DNA of 8,917 nt from the NCBI GenBank assembly GCA_018334595.1, contig JAGXLQ010000045.1, positions 1-8,917 of the forward strand. Reading direction: 5' to 3'. The first letter of the stretch is position 1. The number at the start of each line of letters is the position of its first letter. A program made the position numbers and the translations under genes. A model generated the notes under the pieces. It saw only the letters and a list, made by a program, of their open reading frames with translations, was not told where the DNA came from and did not search any database. Positions 1 to 5,428 of the stretch are shown piece by piece. This DNA is from Candidatus Bipolaricaulota bacterium. Its GTDB lineage: Bacteria > Bipolaricaulota > Bipolaricaulia > M55B111.

Positions 1-144
1 AAAGTGGGAGACCATAAACGTAAGGAGTGGGGATGGTCGTTGGGTGAAGTAGGCCAGGGGATCAAGAATCGGATCCAGGAGGTAGGCTGGTGGCGTTCGG
101 TGAATGCCTACCGGCGTAGTCTAATCAATTCGCTAGAGGACTAA
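1..144 (+). CDS. C-terminal fragment of an unrecognised protein (5' end outside window)
   Basis: Reading frame 1 is open from the first base to a TAA at 142-144 and gives the last 47 residues of a protein. The other two plus frames contain early stops. The segment is basic and tryptophan-rich in the middle (a VGWWRSVNAYRRS stretch) and ends in SLINSLED. There is no membrane segment, no cysteine and no motif I recognise. A canonical terminator begins about 20 bp after the stop, which supports a gene ending here on this strand. One minus-strand frame is also open over most of this stretch, so the call is moderate. I assign no function. Confidence 0.5.
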   Translation, partial: KVGDHKRKEWGWSLGEVGQGIKNRIQEVGWWRSVNAYRRSLINSLED

Positions 145-164
145 CCTTAATCCTCCCTTCCATT

Positions 165-190
165 GGACCATTGCGGTCCTTTTTATTTTT
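165..190 (+). terminator. Rho-independent terminator
   Basis: A perfect 5-bp inverted repeat, GGACC (165-169) and GGTCC (175-179), encloses a 5-nt loop and is followed at once by TTTTTATTTTT (180-190). It lies 20 bp after the TAA of the upstream partial gene, the expected place for its transcript end. The stem is short but the T-run is strong. Confidence 0.75.
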
Positions 191-279
191 GGTTAAGGGG
201 GGTAAGATGAGTTAAAACGAAGACTAAGGAAGGGGTAAATTTCCTTTTCATAGCATAAAGCCTCCAAGCGTAAAATTAT

Positions 280-300
280 TGGCAAAAGCTATTTTTGCCA
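280..300. repeat. Short perfect inverted repeat (hairpin or operator)
   Basis: TGGCAAAA (280-287) and TTTTGCCA (293-300) are exact reverse complements around a 5-nt GCTAT loop. No T-run follows, so it is not a standard terminator. It lies about 385 bp before the phosphoesterase start. It could be an operator-like palindrome or part of a leader RNA; I cannot tell which. Confidence 0.4.
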
Positions 301-669
301 TGCAAACTCTTAGATTCCTGTAAATAAAATCATAAGGGTTTATCAACAAAATTGCTGAGAGGACGACCTACTAAACCACAAACAGGTTACTCCTTTTAAT
401 AGGCCAGTTTCTCGGTCGGCAATCTGGATTTGGGCTTCAACTTAAACGTCGTCAGCTTGCCCTAAAAACGGGGGATTGGATAGTGTCTGAGTAAACGCAC
501 AATGGAAAGAGGGCGACTCTTAGTCAGACGAAGGCTTGGCAGCGATGGGACAGTGGTTCCTGTTTACTTGCATCCGCGCCGGGTTTGGCGGCAAAATGGA
601 TAAAATGGCCCCCCGGGAAGTAGGTCTATTGTCCCAAGGTTCAGGGGCCAAACTTTACCGACTACTTAC

Positions 670-675
670 GGGGGT
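670..675 (+). promoter_or_regulatory. Possible ribosome binding site for the phosphoesterase start at 686
   Basis: GGGGGT lies 10 nt before the ATG at 686. The match to the anti-Shine-Dalgarno sequence is mediocre. Together with the signal peptide that begins exactly at this ATG, it favours 686 over the upstream in-frame TTG (536) and ATG (545). Confidence 0.4.
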
Positions 676-685
676 AATATTAAGC

Positions 686-1879
686 ATGATAAACGAAAAG
701 ACGACTAAGCTGACAACGGTTCTAATCCTGGGAATTACTTTTATGTTCCTCGCCAACTCCCCTTTCCTTTTCGGGCAGTCCTCCGATGAAATATGGGGGC
801 CTTACCTCACGGTGGGTGAGGGGGGCTCCATAGTGGTTAACTGGAAGACTGCTGAACTGCGGCAGGGAGAAGTCGCCTATTCGGTTGCATCGCCTGCGGA
901 TGATGAGGTTGGTTCCGAGAAGGTGGAAAGGGAAACCGGACCGGTCCAGTTCCACCACGTGCGGTTAGACGACCTGAGGGGAGGGACCGAGTACAAATAC
1001 GAGGTAAATGATATAGGTGACCCGTCAACATATTATTTCCGGAGCATGTCGGAAGACCTTCGAGAATTCGCGTTCTTTGTCTACGGCGATAATAGGACGT
1101 GCGTACAGAGACACCGGATACTCACAACGTGGATGGCAATGGATCGTTGGGACCCGACCTTCATATTTCATACCGGAGACCTGGTCGAGCGGCCAACCAC
1201 TTCCCGTTGGGCGGACTTCTTCTGGGCGATTGAACCGTTCAGCCGGTCCACTCCGCTGGTGCCAGTACTGGGAAATCACGAAATGTATCACCAGAGCTAC
1301 TTTGACGTTTTCCCTCTACCCACCGGAGATGGGGCCTCCATGAGAGGCTGGTATTCATTTGAATACGGCCCGATAAACTTCGTAATCCTCGACTCGAACG
1401 TAAACGAGATTGGACTGTCCCGGTTCTTGGAGCAGACGGAGTGGCTGAAGCGTGAACTGGAAGGCCAGACCAGGAAGTACACCGTCGTCTTCTTTCATCA
1501 TCCTATTTACTCCTCCGGATACTCCTCGGGTGTGGATACCGGGCTTGCCGAGAGTTGGGGGAGCCTGTTTGAAGAACACGGCGTCGATCTCGTCTTCAAC
1601 GGGCACGTCCACGCCTACGAACGGCTCGTTAAGGACGGGGTAACCTATGTCGTCACCGGGGGCGGTGGGGCTCCAACTGACAACATCTCTCCTAGGCTCG
1701 ATATCTCCTTGAAAGCCCGGGGAGACTCTCTCCATTACGTCAGGGTATCCGTTACGGAAACGGGGTTGGAACTTGAAACGGTGGAGGTCGCCCGGGTAGA
1801 GCGCGATGGCGGTTCTGGTCGAGTTGGGTGTGGCGCGGAGCTGTCTGGGGGCCGGAAGATAATTGACAGGGTCAAATAG
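686..1879 (+). CDS. Exported purple-acid-phosphatase-like metallophosphoesterase
   Basis: This 397-residue protein starts with a Sec-type signal peptide: charged MINEKTTK, a hydrophobic core at about 9-28, and likely cleavage near residue 30. Residues about 36-118 resemble the fibronectin-like N-terminal domain of purple acid phosphatases (WGPYLTVGEGGSIVVNW at the start). The calcineurin-like catalytic domain follows, with the metal-binding motifs in order: YGDNR (133-137), GDLVE (164-168), GNHE (196-199), FFHHP (269-273) and GHVHAYER (306-313). All ligand positions expected for a dinuclear metal centre appear present, so it is probably an active phosphomonoesterase or phosphodiesterase acting outside the cytoplasm; the substrate is unknown. 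The frame stays open upstream to 524, but the 50 extra residues lack phosphatase features and would bury the signal peptide. It converges with the regulator gene across 40 bp that lack a clear terminator. Confidence 0.88.
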   Translation: MINEKTTKLTTVLILGITFMFLANSPFLFGQSSDEIWGPYLTVGEGGSIVVNWKTAELRQGEVAYSVASPADDEVGSEKVERETGPVQFHHVRLDDLRGGTEYKYEVNDIGDPSTYYFRSMSEDLREFAFFVYGDNRTCVQRHRILTTWMAMDRWDPTFIFHTGDLVERPTTSRWADFFWAIEPFSRSTPLVPVLGNHEMYHQSYFDVFPLPTGDGASMRGWYSFEYGPINFVILDSNVNEIGLSRFLEQTEWLKRELEGQTRKYTVVFFHHPIYSSGYSSGVDTGLAESWGSLFEEHGVDLVFNGHVHAYERLVKDGVTYVVTGGGGAPTDNISPRLDISLKARGDSLHYVRVSVTETGLELETVEVARVERDGGSGRVGCGAELSGGRKIIDRVK

Positions 1880-1919
1880 TATCCACCCAGCTTATAGGGA
1901 TGGAGGCTAGGCTCCTCAG

Positions 1920-2330
1920 TTAATCGCAGATGTTTAACCGCTTGTCTTCGTCCACGGGGACACCACAGGACTGGAGAAACTCCGGTTTCCGTTGGATCAC
2001 CTTGCAGATCTTACATATCCTGCTGGGTAGGTCTTCAACCCGTCCTTCTACGAGGTCGCTGGCGAGCTTCTCCACCTTGCTGAAAACCTCTTCGTGCCTT
2101 GTGTAGCTTCTGCCGCGCTTTTCTCTAACGTACTGGGATACTCCGGCCTGACTTATGCCGAGTAGGTCACCAATTTCCTGCTGTGTTATATCCATTCGTG
2201 CCATCTCCCTGGCAAGACAGCCGCGGATGCAGGGTACTATGTACCATACGGCAACCTCGCAGGGTTGCTTGCCGACAAGCTTATTTTCTTCTCCGTCCTG
2301 GGCCTTCTGTTTTTCGTTTGTTCCTGCCAT
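1920..2330 (-). CDS. Cysteine-rich helix-turn-helix transcriptional regulator
   Basis: A 136-residue cytoplasmic protein. A helix-turn-helix at residues about 48-71 (ITQQEIGDLLGISQAGVSQY) is typical of Xre/COG2522-like regulators, a group widespread in archaea and present in bacteria. Seven cysteines flank it: C24, C34 and C38 before, then C106 and C109 as a CxxC pair, C122 and C135. This pattern could bind a metal or an Fe-S cluster, but that is not proven by sequence. I chose the ATG at 2330 because GAGGAG lies 10 nt upstream and the longer frame (to 2435) adds a low-complexity hydrophobic stretch foreign to such regulators. The gene is divergent from the operon starting at 2624, so it is the obvious candidate to control that operon and itself; this is inferred from position. 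Confidence 0.85.
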   Translation of the reverse strand: MAGTNEKQKAQDGEENKLVGKQPCEVAVWYIVPCIRGCLAREMARMDITQQEIGDLLGISQAGVSQYVREKRGRSYTRHEEVFSKVEKLASDLVEGRVEDLPSRICKICKVIQRKPEFLQSCGVPVDEDKRLNICD

Positions 2331-2340
2331 ATATCTTTTT

Positions 2341-2346
2341 CTCCTC
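2341..2346 (-). promoter_or_regulatory. Ribosome binding site fixing the regulator start
   Basis: On the minus strand GAGGAG lies 10 nt before the ATG at 2330. It is the only strong Shine-Dalgarno match near the candidate starts and argues against the longer frame beginning at 2435. Confidence 0.7.
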
Positions 2347-2450
2347 GTAAAAGATAAAATCGTCAGCGCCAAATGGTACGATATAATGCCAGAGCGTGAC
2401 AAGGAGAGAGAAATTCCCAGGGGACCCTCCAGCAATCTAATCTCACCAAG

Positions 2451-2478
2451 TTGACATAAATATTACAATTGTTATAAT
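2451..2478 (+). promoter_or_regulatory. Near-consensus sigma-70 type promoter for the rightward operon
   Basis: TTGACA (2451-2456) and TATAAT (2473-2478) are exact consensus hexamers separated by 16 nt in an AT-rich block. Transcription would start near 2485 and leave a leader of about 140 nt before the ATG at 2624. The spacer contains the palindrome ACAATTGT, so a repressor bound there would block polymerase. Confidence 0.75.
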
Positions 2479-2492
2479 AATTGCGATTACAA
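2462..2492. promoter_or_regulatory. Operator-like repeats within the divergent promoter
   Basis: ACAATTGT (2465-2472) is a perfect 8-bp palindrome in the rightward promoter spacer. ATTACAA occurs as a direct repeat at 2462-2468 and 2486-2492, and AATTG at 2467-2471 and 2479-2483. Any of these could be the site for the divergently encoded HTH protein. The block is AT-rich, so chance repeats are possible. Confidence 0.3.
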
Positions 2493-2499
2493 ACTTCAA
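2471..2499 (-). promoter_or_regulatory. Candidate divergent promoter for the regulator gene
   Basis: Read on the minus strand, TTGAAG (plus positions 2494-2499) and TATAAC (2471-2476) are separated by 17 nt. Four and five of six bases match the sigma-70 consensus. Its -10 overlaps the -10 of the rightward promoter, so the two would compete for polymerase. The leader to the ATG at 2330 would be about 135 nt. A second, weaker option nearer the gene is TTGTCA, 18 nt, TACCAT on the minus strand around 2370-2400. Confidence 0.45.
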
Positions 2500-2510
2500 T
2501 TTACTATTTA

Positions 2511-2559
2511 CGGAAGTTGCAATAGATAGTTCTTTATCCTAAGTCCTTTTTGGCTTCCG
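2511..2559 (+). other. Possible structured leader of the rightward transcript
   Basis: CGGAAG (2511-2516) and CTTCCG (2554-2559) are exact complements that can be extended by three G-U pairs, closing a 31-nt apical region with a small GATA/TATC inner helix. It lies in the predicted untranslated leader between the promoter and the ATG at 2624. It matches no riboswitch class I recognise and has no T-run. Confidence 0.3.
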
Positions 2560-2623
2560 ACAATGGCTCAAAACGGGAGACTACACGGAAATGGCGAGAT
2601 GTTAGAAGTATTGGGGGCGGTGT

Positions 2624-3199
2624 ATGTCTTGCGAGTTTGACTTGAAAATATCCGAGGAGAAAAGTTTTGAGGAGGGAGAAGACGGGAACAAGATGCAGGG
2701 CAACACTATCCTTCCCTCAATTTTAATCCATCGGGAGGAACTGGCGGAAGAGTACGGGGGTGAAGTTGAACTTCCAGAGGTAAGATTCGAAGGTGATACC
2801 GGCAGACCGGGTCAATTGATGGAGCCTATCGGGAAAGACGTAGCCAGGGCCTGGAAGAGCGCGAGCGAATGGCTACAGGAACTGGTGGTCCACAGAGATG
2901 AACACGTTAAAGATGGCCTGTACAAAAACAGGCTCAAGGCCGAGGAAGAACATTTCCTGGGAGAAGGAAGCGAGGAGACCTATAGGTGGCAGGAGGACGA
3001 GGAGACCCTAACTTCTCTCAGGCCGGCTTATAGGTCGATTACTGAAGGGTTGATTGAGGGGATCGGTAAGCCCTCCAGATCGGACTTTGACTCGCTCTAT
3101 CCTCACGAGTTCGACGATCCGGGGCTCAGCGAACGTGCCAGGAGGGCCGTACGCGACCTCAAGGCCGTCTTTGGCAGGGAGGTACTTGATGGTCCTTAA
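2624..3199 (+). CDS. Acidic hydrophilic protein of unknown function
   Basis: A 191-residue protein I do not recognise. It has no signal peptide or membrane segment and is rich in Glu and Asp, notably at residues 10-20, 40-57 and 106-128. Predicted helical stretches lie around 68-110 (KDVARAWKSASEWLQELV onward) and 168-184 (LSERARRAVRDLKAVFG), so it is likely a soluble, mostly alpha-helical cytoplasmic protein. The ATG at 2624 follows a G-rich stretch (GGGGGCGGTG) and an in-frame stop at 2603, which bounds the start. It is the first gene after the strong promoter at 2451-2478. The 96-bp gap to the next gene contains a weak hairpin, so it may be co-transcribed with, or partly separated from, the transporter genes. 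Confidence 0.72.
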   Translation: MSCEFDLKISEEKSFEEGEDGNKMQGNTILPSILIHREELAEEYGGEVELPEVRFEGDTGRPGQLMEPIGKDVARAWKSASEWLQELVVHRDEHVKDGLYKNRLKAEEEHFLGEGSEETYRWQEDEETLTSLRPAYRSITEGLIEGIGKPSRSDFDSLYPHEFDDPGLSERARRAVRDLKAVFGREVLDGP

Positions 3200-3236
3200 T
3201 CTCTCTGAAACAGGGGTGATTACATAGAACGACAAC

Positions 3237-3253
3237 CTGCTCAGAGCAGTTTT
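3237..3253 (+). terminator. Weak terminator-like hairpin
   Basis: CTGCT (3237-3241) and AGCAG (3245-3249) pair around a 3-nt loop and are followed by TTTT (3250-3253). The stem is short and the T-run brief, so it would at best attenuate transcription between the acidic protein gene and the Tat-exported protein gene. Confidence 0.3.
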
Positions 3254-3282
3254 ACTTGATAGGTCTTATTTCACGTATATAT

Positions 3283-3287
3283 GGAGG
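3283..3287 (+). promoter_or_regulatory. Ribosome binding site fixing the start at 3296
   Basis: GGAGG lies 8 nt before the ATG at 3296, an ideal spacing. The earlier in-frame ATG at 3281 overlaps this motif and has no ribosome site of its own, so 3296 is the better start. Confidence 0.8.
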
Positions 3288-3295
3288 TATTATCT

Positions 3296-3877
3296 ATGAC
3301 TGAGAAGAAAGAAGAGAAAAAACTGGAAGAAACTGGCGGCTTGCTCGAAAACCTTAATCGCAGGGATTTCATCAAGGGAGCGGCCGCTGCGGTTGGTGGA
3401 TTGGCGTTTAGTTCACTTGCGATTACGAACTTTGAGGCTGCGGCGGAAAACGGACAGGATTACGTGATCGTCACTGAGGTCGTAAAGGGAAGCGCAGGAG
3501 CGGTTGGCGCACCTTGTGAACTTACAAGTGTGTTCAAGAAGGGCGAACAGGTCGTCTGGCACGCGGTGCTGTTTAGTGGAAAGACTGGTGAAAAGCTAAA
3601 CGATCACGCAGAGATGAAGCAGCGTGGAATGAAGGTCCATGTAGAACTGGAGAACGGAAAGAAAATAGACATGCATCACGGTGAACACCCGCCCAGCGGA
3701 AGCCCAAAAATTTATTACTGGGCAGGGGCCTGGAAGATATCTCCGGGAGCGTCGACCGGGAAGATGACGTACAGCATCACTGCGCAGGACAAGGAAGGCA
3801 GGACCGGTACCCTTAACATGTTCGGCGACAAGACAGTTGATACGTTTCCCCGGGCGTTAACCATAGAAAACAGGTAA
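3296..3877 (+). CDS. Tat-exported histidine-containing protein of unknown function
   Basis: A 193-residue protein with a clear twin-arginine signal: a charged, lysine-rich N-terminus, NRRDFIKG at 21-28, an alanine- and glycine-rich hydrophobic core to about 45, and likely cleavage near AAA (48-50). The mature part of about 143 residues looks like a single beta-sandwich: alternating strands such as YVIVTEVVKG, GEQVVWHAVLF, MKVHVEL and MTYSITAQDKEGRTG. Histidines cluster at 127-131 (HHGEH), with others at 89, 104 and 115, and one cysteine lies at 74. Tat export often means folding, sometimes with a cofactor, before transport, so metal binding is possible but unproven. It precedes a LivK-type transporter operon, which suggests an accessory periplasmic or surface role. 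I do not assign a family name. Confidence 0.82.
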   Translation: MTEKKEEKKLEETGGLLENLNRRDFIKGAAAAVGGLAFSSLAITNFEAAAENGQDYVIVTEVVKGSAGAVGAPCELTSVFKKGEQVVWHAVLFSGKTGEKLNDHAEMKQRGMKVHVELENGKKIDMHHGEHPPSGSPKIYYWAGAWKISPGASTGKMTYSITAQDKEGRTGTLNMFGDKTVDTFPRALTIENR

Positions 3878-3895
3878 CAGATAGATAAAGATCTC

Positions 3896-3926
3896 TATTA
3901 GGGGGCGAGAAGATGGCCCCCTAATA
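3896..3926 (+). terminator. Strong hairpin downstream of the Tat-exported protein gene
   Basis: TATTAGGGGGC (3896-3906) and GCCCCCTAATA (3916-3926) form a perfect 11-bp stem with a 9-nt loop, 18 bp after the stop codon. Only CTTTC follows, so a T-run is almost absent. It may be a partial terminator that lowers expression of the genes beyond it, or a 3' stabiliser of the upstream message. The next gene starts only 24 bp later. Confidence 0.55.
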
Positions 3927-3950
3927 CTTTCACAAGGCGGGTGTATTTGA

Positions 3951-5417
3951 TTGGGAGCAAGTGAGAGCCAACGGCGAATTATCCGCGATTTGAACAGGAT
4001 GCCCACCCCCGAGTCGGGGTTTCAAGGAGAGTTGAGTGTGAGCTCCGAGGAGGCAGAGGTGGGAGACAGGGTGGAGGTTTCGGGCGAGGGTTTGCCCGAG
4101 GGCTGCAGTTTTCAGCTGCTGTGGAGGTCCCATACTGTGGACTGGGATATGGAACGTCGTGCCGATGGAGTAGTCTGGCGGCGATTCTTCGGCTTCAAGC
4201 ATCGGGAAGTTCAGAGCATTCTTGCCGGGGTGAATACGGGGACGAACGGTGAATTTTCTCAAGAGATTCGGGTCCCCGAGGACTTCGGCGGCCTGCACGA
4301 TGTTTACCTGATCGGCGAGAAGCGCCGGGTTAACAAGGTCGGTATACGGGTTGTGCCCGGCTTTGAGGTAACGCCCACCTCCGGTCCGCTGGGAAGCCCA
4401 ATTCGGGTTACGGCCAGAGGACTACCTCTGCCCGTCGCCGATTCCGTCGACAACCCTCCTTATCACGTATACTATGACAACAAGTACACGGGGTTGATTA
4501 GTCCCGTCACCCCCAGGGGGACAGCTAGTTTTACCATACCGGCGACGGGAACCCCGGGAAGGCATGTGGTCGACGTGGAGAGGTGCCCGTTTGGTAACGC
4601 CCACTCCTACCGTCAGACCCATATCGGACTGATATCACTGCCCGGAACGCCCGACCTGTCTTGGAATTTCGAGTTAACCGAAGGAGAGCCGAACCTCCCC
4701 CCGCCAATTGACGAGCAGGTCCCCCCGCCTGTGACGCGAACAGAAAAAGTGTTGAACCGCGAAGAGGAGCCGAATTTAAGTACGGCGGAGCAGGCAATCC
4801 CGGTGAGCGGGTCCGTCAGAGTCGAGGGTAGAGGCTTCCCCCCAAGGGCTGACGTGAAGCTTGTCTGGACACAGCTTGAGGGGAGCAACCTGCGAGAAGA
4901 GAGGTTCTCTGAACGGGATGCCGTGGTCGTCTGGGCTGAGGCCACCTCGGAGGGGCGGCTGGAAGCTGAGATGTCTCCTTCGCCGGCCACCGTTCAGGGT
5001 GGTCCACACCCGATATACGCCTACGTTGACGGGGAAAAGGTGGGGACCACCTCAATCATAGTATTGCCCCGGTTCAAGGAACTGTCCGCAGATAGTGGCC
5101 CCGCCGGGACGGAAATTACGATAAACGGCGAGGGCGTCGGCTGGAACGAAGTGTGGAACCAGGTAACAATCCTGTACGATAACTCATACATAGGATACGT
5201 CTGTGGTGGAGATATCCCCGGGATAGTTGAAGGAAAGCTCAGGGCCACGGGACAGCCAGGCTGGCACATAATCGACCTCTATCCCACCATCCAGAAGCAG
5301 AGAAACTTCGCCGACGAGGCGTTCGAAATCCCGTTTATTTACCGGCTGCCTTTTTTAAATTGGGACTCCCATCCCCAGGGTTACCACTTTCGTTACGCGT
5401 TTAAGGTAGAGGGCTGA
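3951..5417 (+). CDS. Tandemly duplicated beta-sandwich (IPT/Ig-like) protein of unknown function
   Basis: A 488-residue protein with an A-B-linker-A-B plan. A1 (about 24-136) matches A2 (about 270-373): VEVSGEGLP and VRVEGRGFP, QLLWRS and KLVWTQ, GLHDVYLIGEK and GPHPIYAYVDGEK. B1 (about 137-245) matches B2 (about 374-450): SGPLGSPIRVTARG and SGPAGTEITINGEG, YYDNKYTG and LYDNSYIG, TPGRHVVDV and QPGWHIIDL. A proline-rich linker (about 245-280) separates the copies, and an aromatic tail (YRLPFLNWDSHPQGYHFRY) follows B2. The repeat style recalls IPT/TIG or other Ig-like modules used for binding. No signal peptide is visible, which is odd beside two exported neighbours. The start is probably TTG at 3951, after AAGGCGGGTG; ATG at 3999 is possible. 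The stop lies 11 bp before the binding-protein gene, so the two are almost surely co-transcribed and translationally linked. Confidence 0.8.
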   Translation: MGASESQRRIIRDLNRMPTPESGFQGELSVSSEEAEVGDRVEVSGEGLPEGCSFQLLWRSHTVDWDMERRADGVVWRRFFGFKHREVQSILAGVNTGTNGEFSQEIRVPEDFGGLHDVYLIGEKRRVNKVGIRVVPGFEVTPTSGPLGSPIRVTARGLPLPVADSVDNPPYHVYYDNKYTGLISPVTPRGTASFTIPATGTPGRHVVDVERCPFGNAHSYRQTHIGLISLPGTPDLSWNFELTEGEPNLPPPIDEQVPPPVTRTEKVLNREEEPNLSTAEQAIPVSGSVRVEGRGFPPRADVKLVWTQLEGSNLREERFSERDAVVVWAEATSEGRLEAEMSPSPATVQGGPHPIYAYVDGEKVGTTSIIVLPRFKELSADSGPAGTEITINGEGVGWNEVWNQVTILYDNSYIGYVCGGDIPGIVEGKLRATGQPGWHIIDLYPTIQKQRNFADEAFEIPFIYRLPFLNWDSHPQGYHFRYAFKVEG

Positions 5418-5428
5418 GGTGAGTTCAA

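Larger units (their letters stand above)
191..685. other. Intergenic region with no recognisable gene
   Basis: About 495 bp between the terminator and the phosphoesterase start. Bases 191-530 are relatively AT-rich and broken by stops in the plus frames I read. The only clear structure is an 8-bp perfect hairpin at 280-300. From 524 the phosphoesterase frame is open without stops, but the peptide it would add does not look like part of the protein. I found no convincing -35/-10 pair, so the phosphoesterase promoter is not located. The region may hold an untranslated leader or a decayed gene. Confidence 0.5.

Noticed and set aside
250..275. Resemblance of GCATAAAGCCTCC to part of a cyclic-di-GMP riboswitch
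   Set aside because: The companion conserved segments and the two expected helices are not found around it; a short match like this can occur by chance.
536..685. N-terminal extension of the phosphoesterase from a TTG at 536
   Set aside because: The extra 50 residues show no phosphatase feature and would place the signal peptide internally; the ATG at 686 begins a normal signal peptide.
1880..1919. Possible terminator between the convergent genes
   Set aside because: Only a 4-bp GGAG/CTCC stem with mismatches is present and there is no T-run in either direction.
2331..2435. Longer start for the HTH regulator at 2435
   Set aside because: The strong GAGGAG ribosome site is located for the ATG at 2330, and the added residues do not resemble regulator sequence.
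3281..3295. Start of the Tat-exported protein at the ATG at 3281
   Set aside because: This ATG overlaps the GGAGG motif that is ideally spaced for the ATG at 3296.
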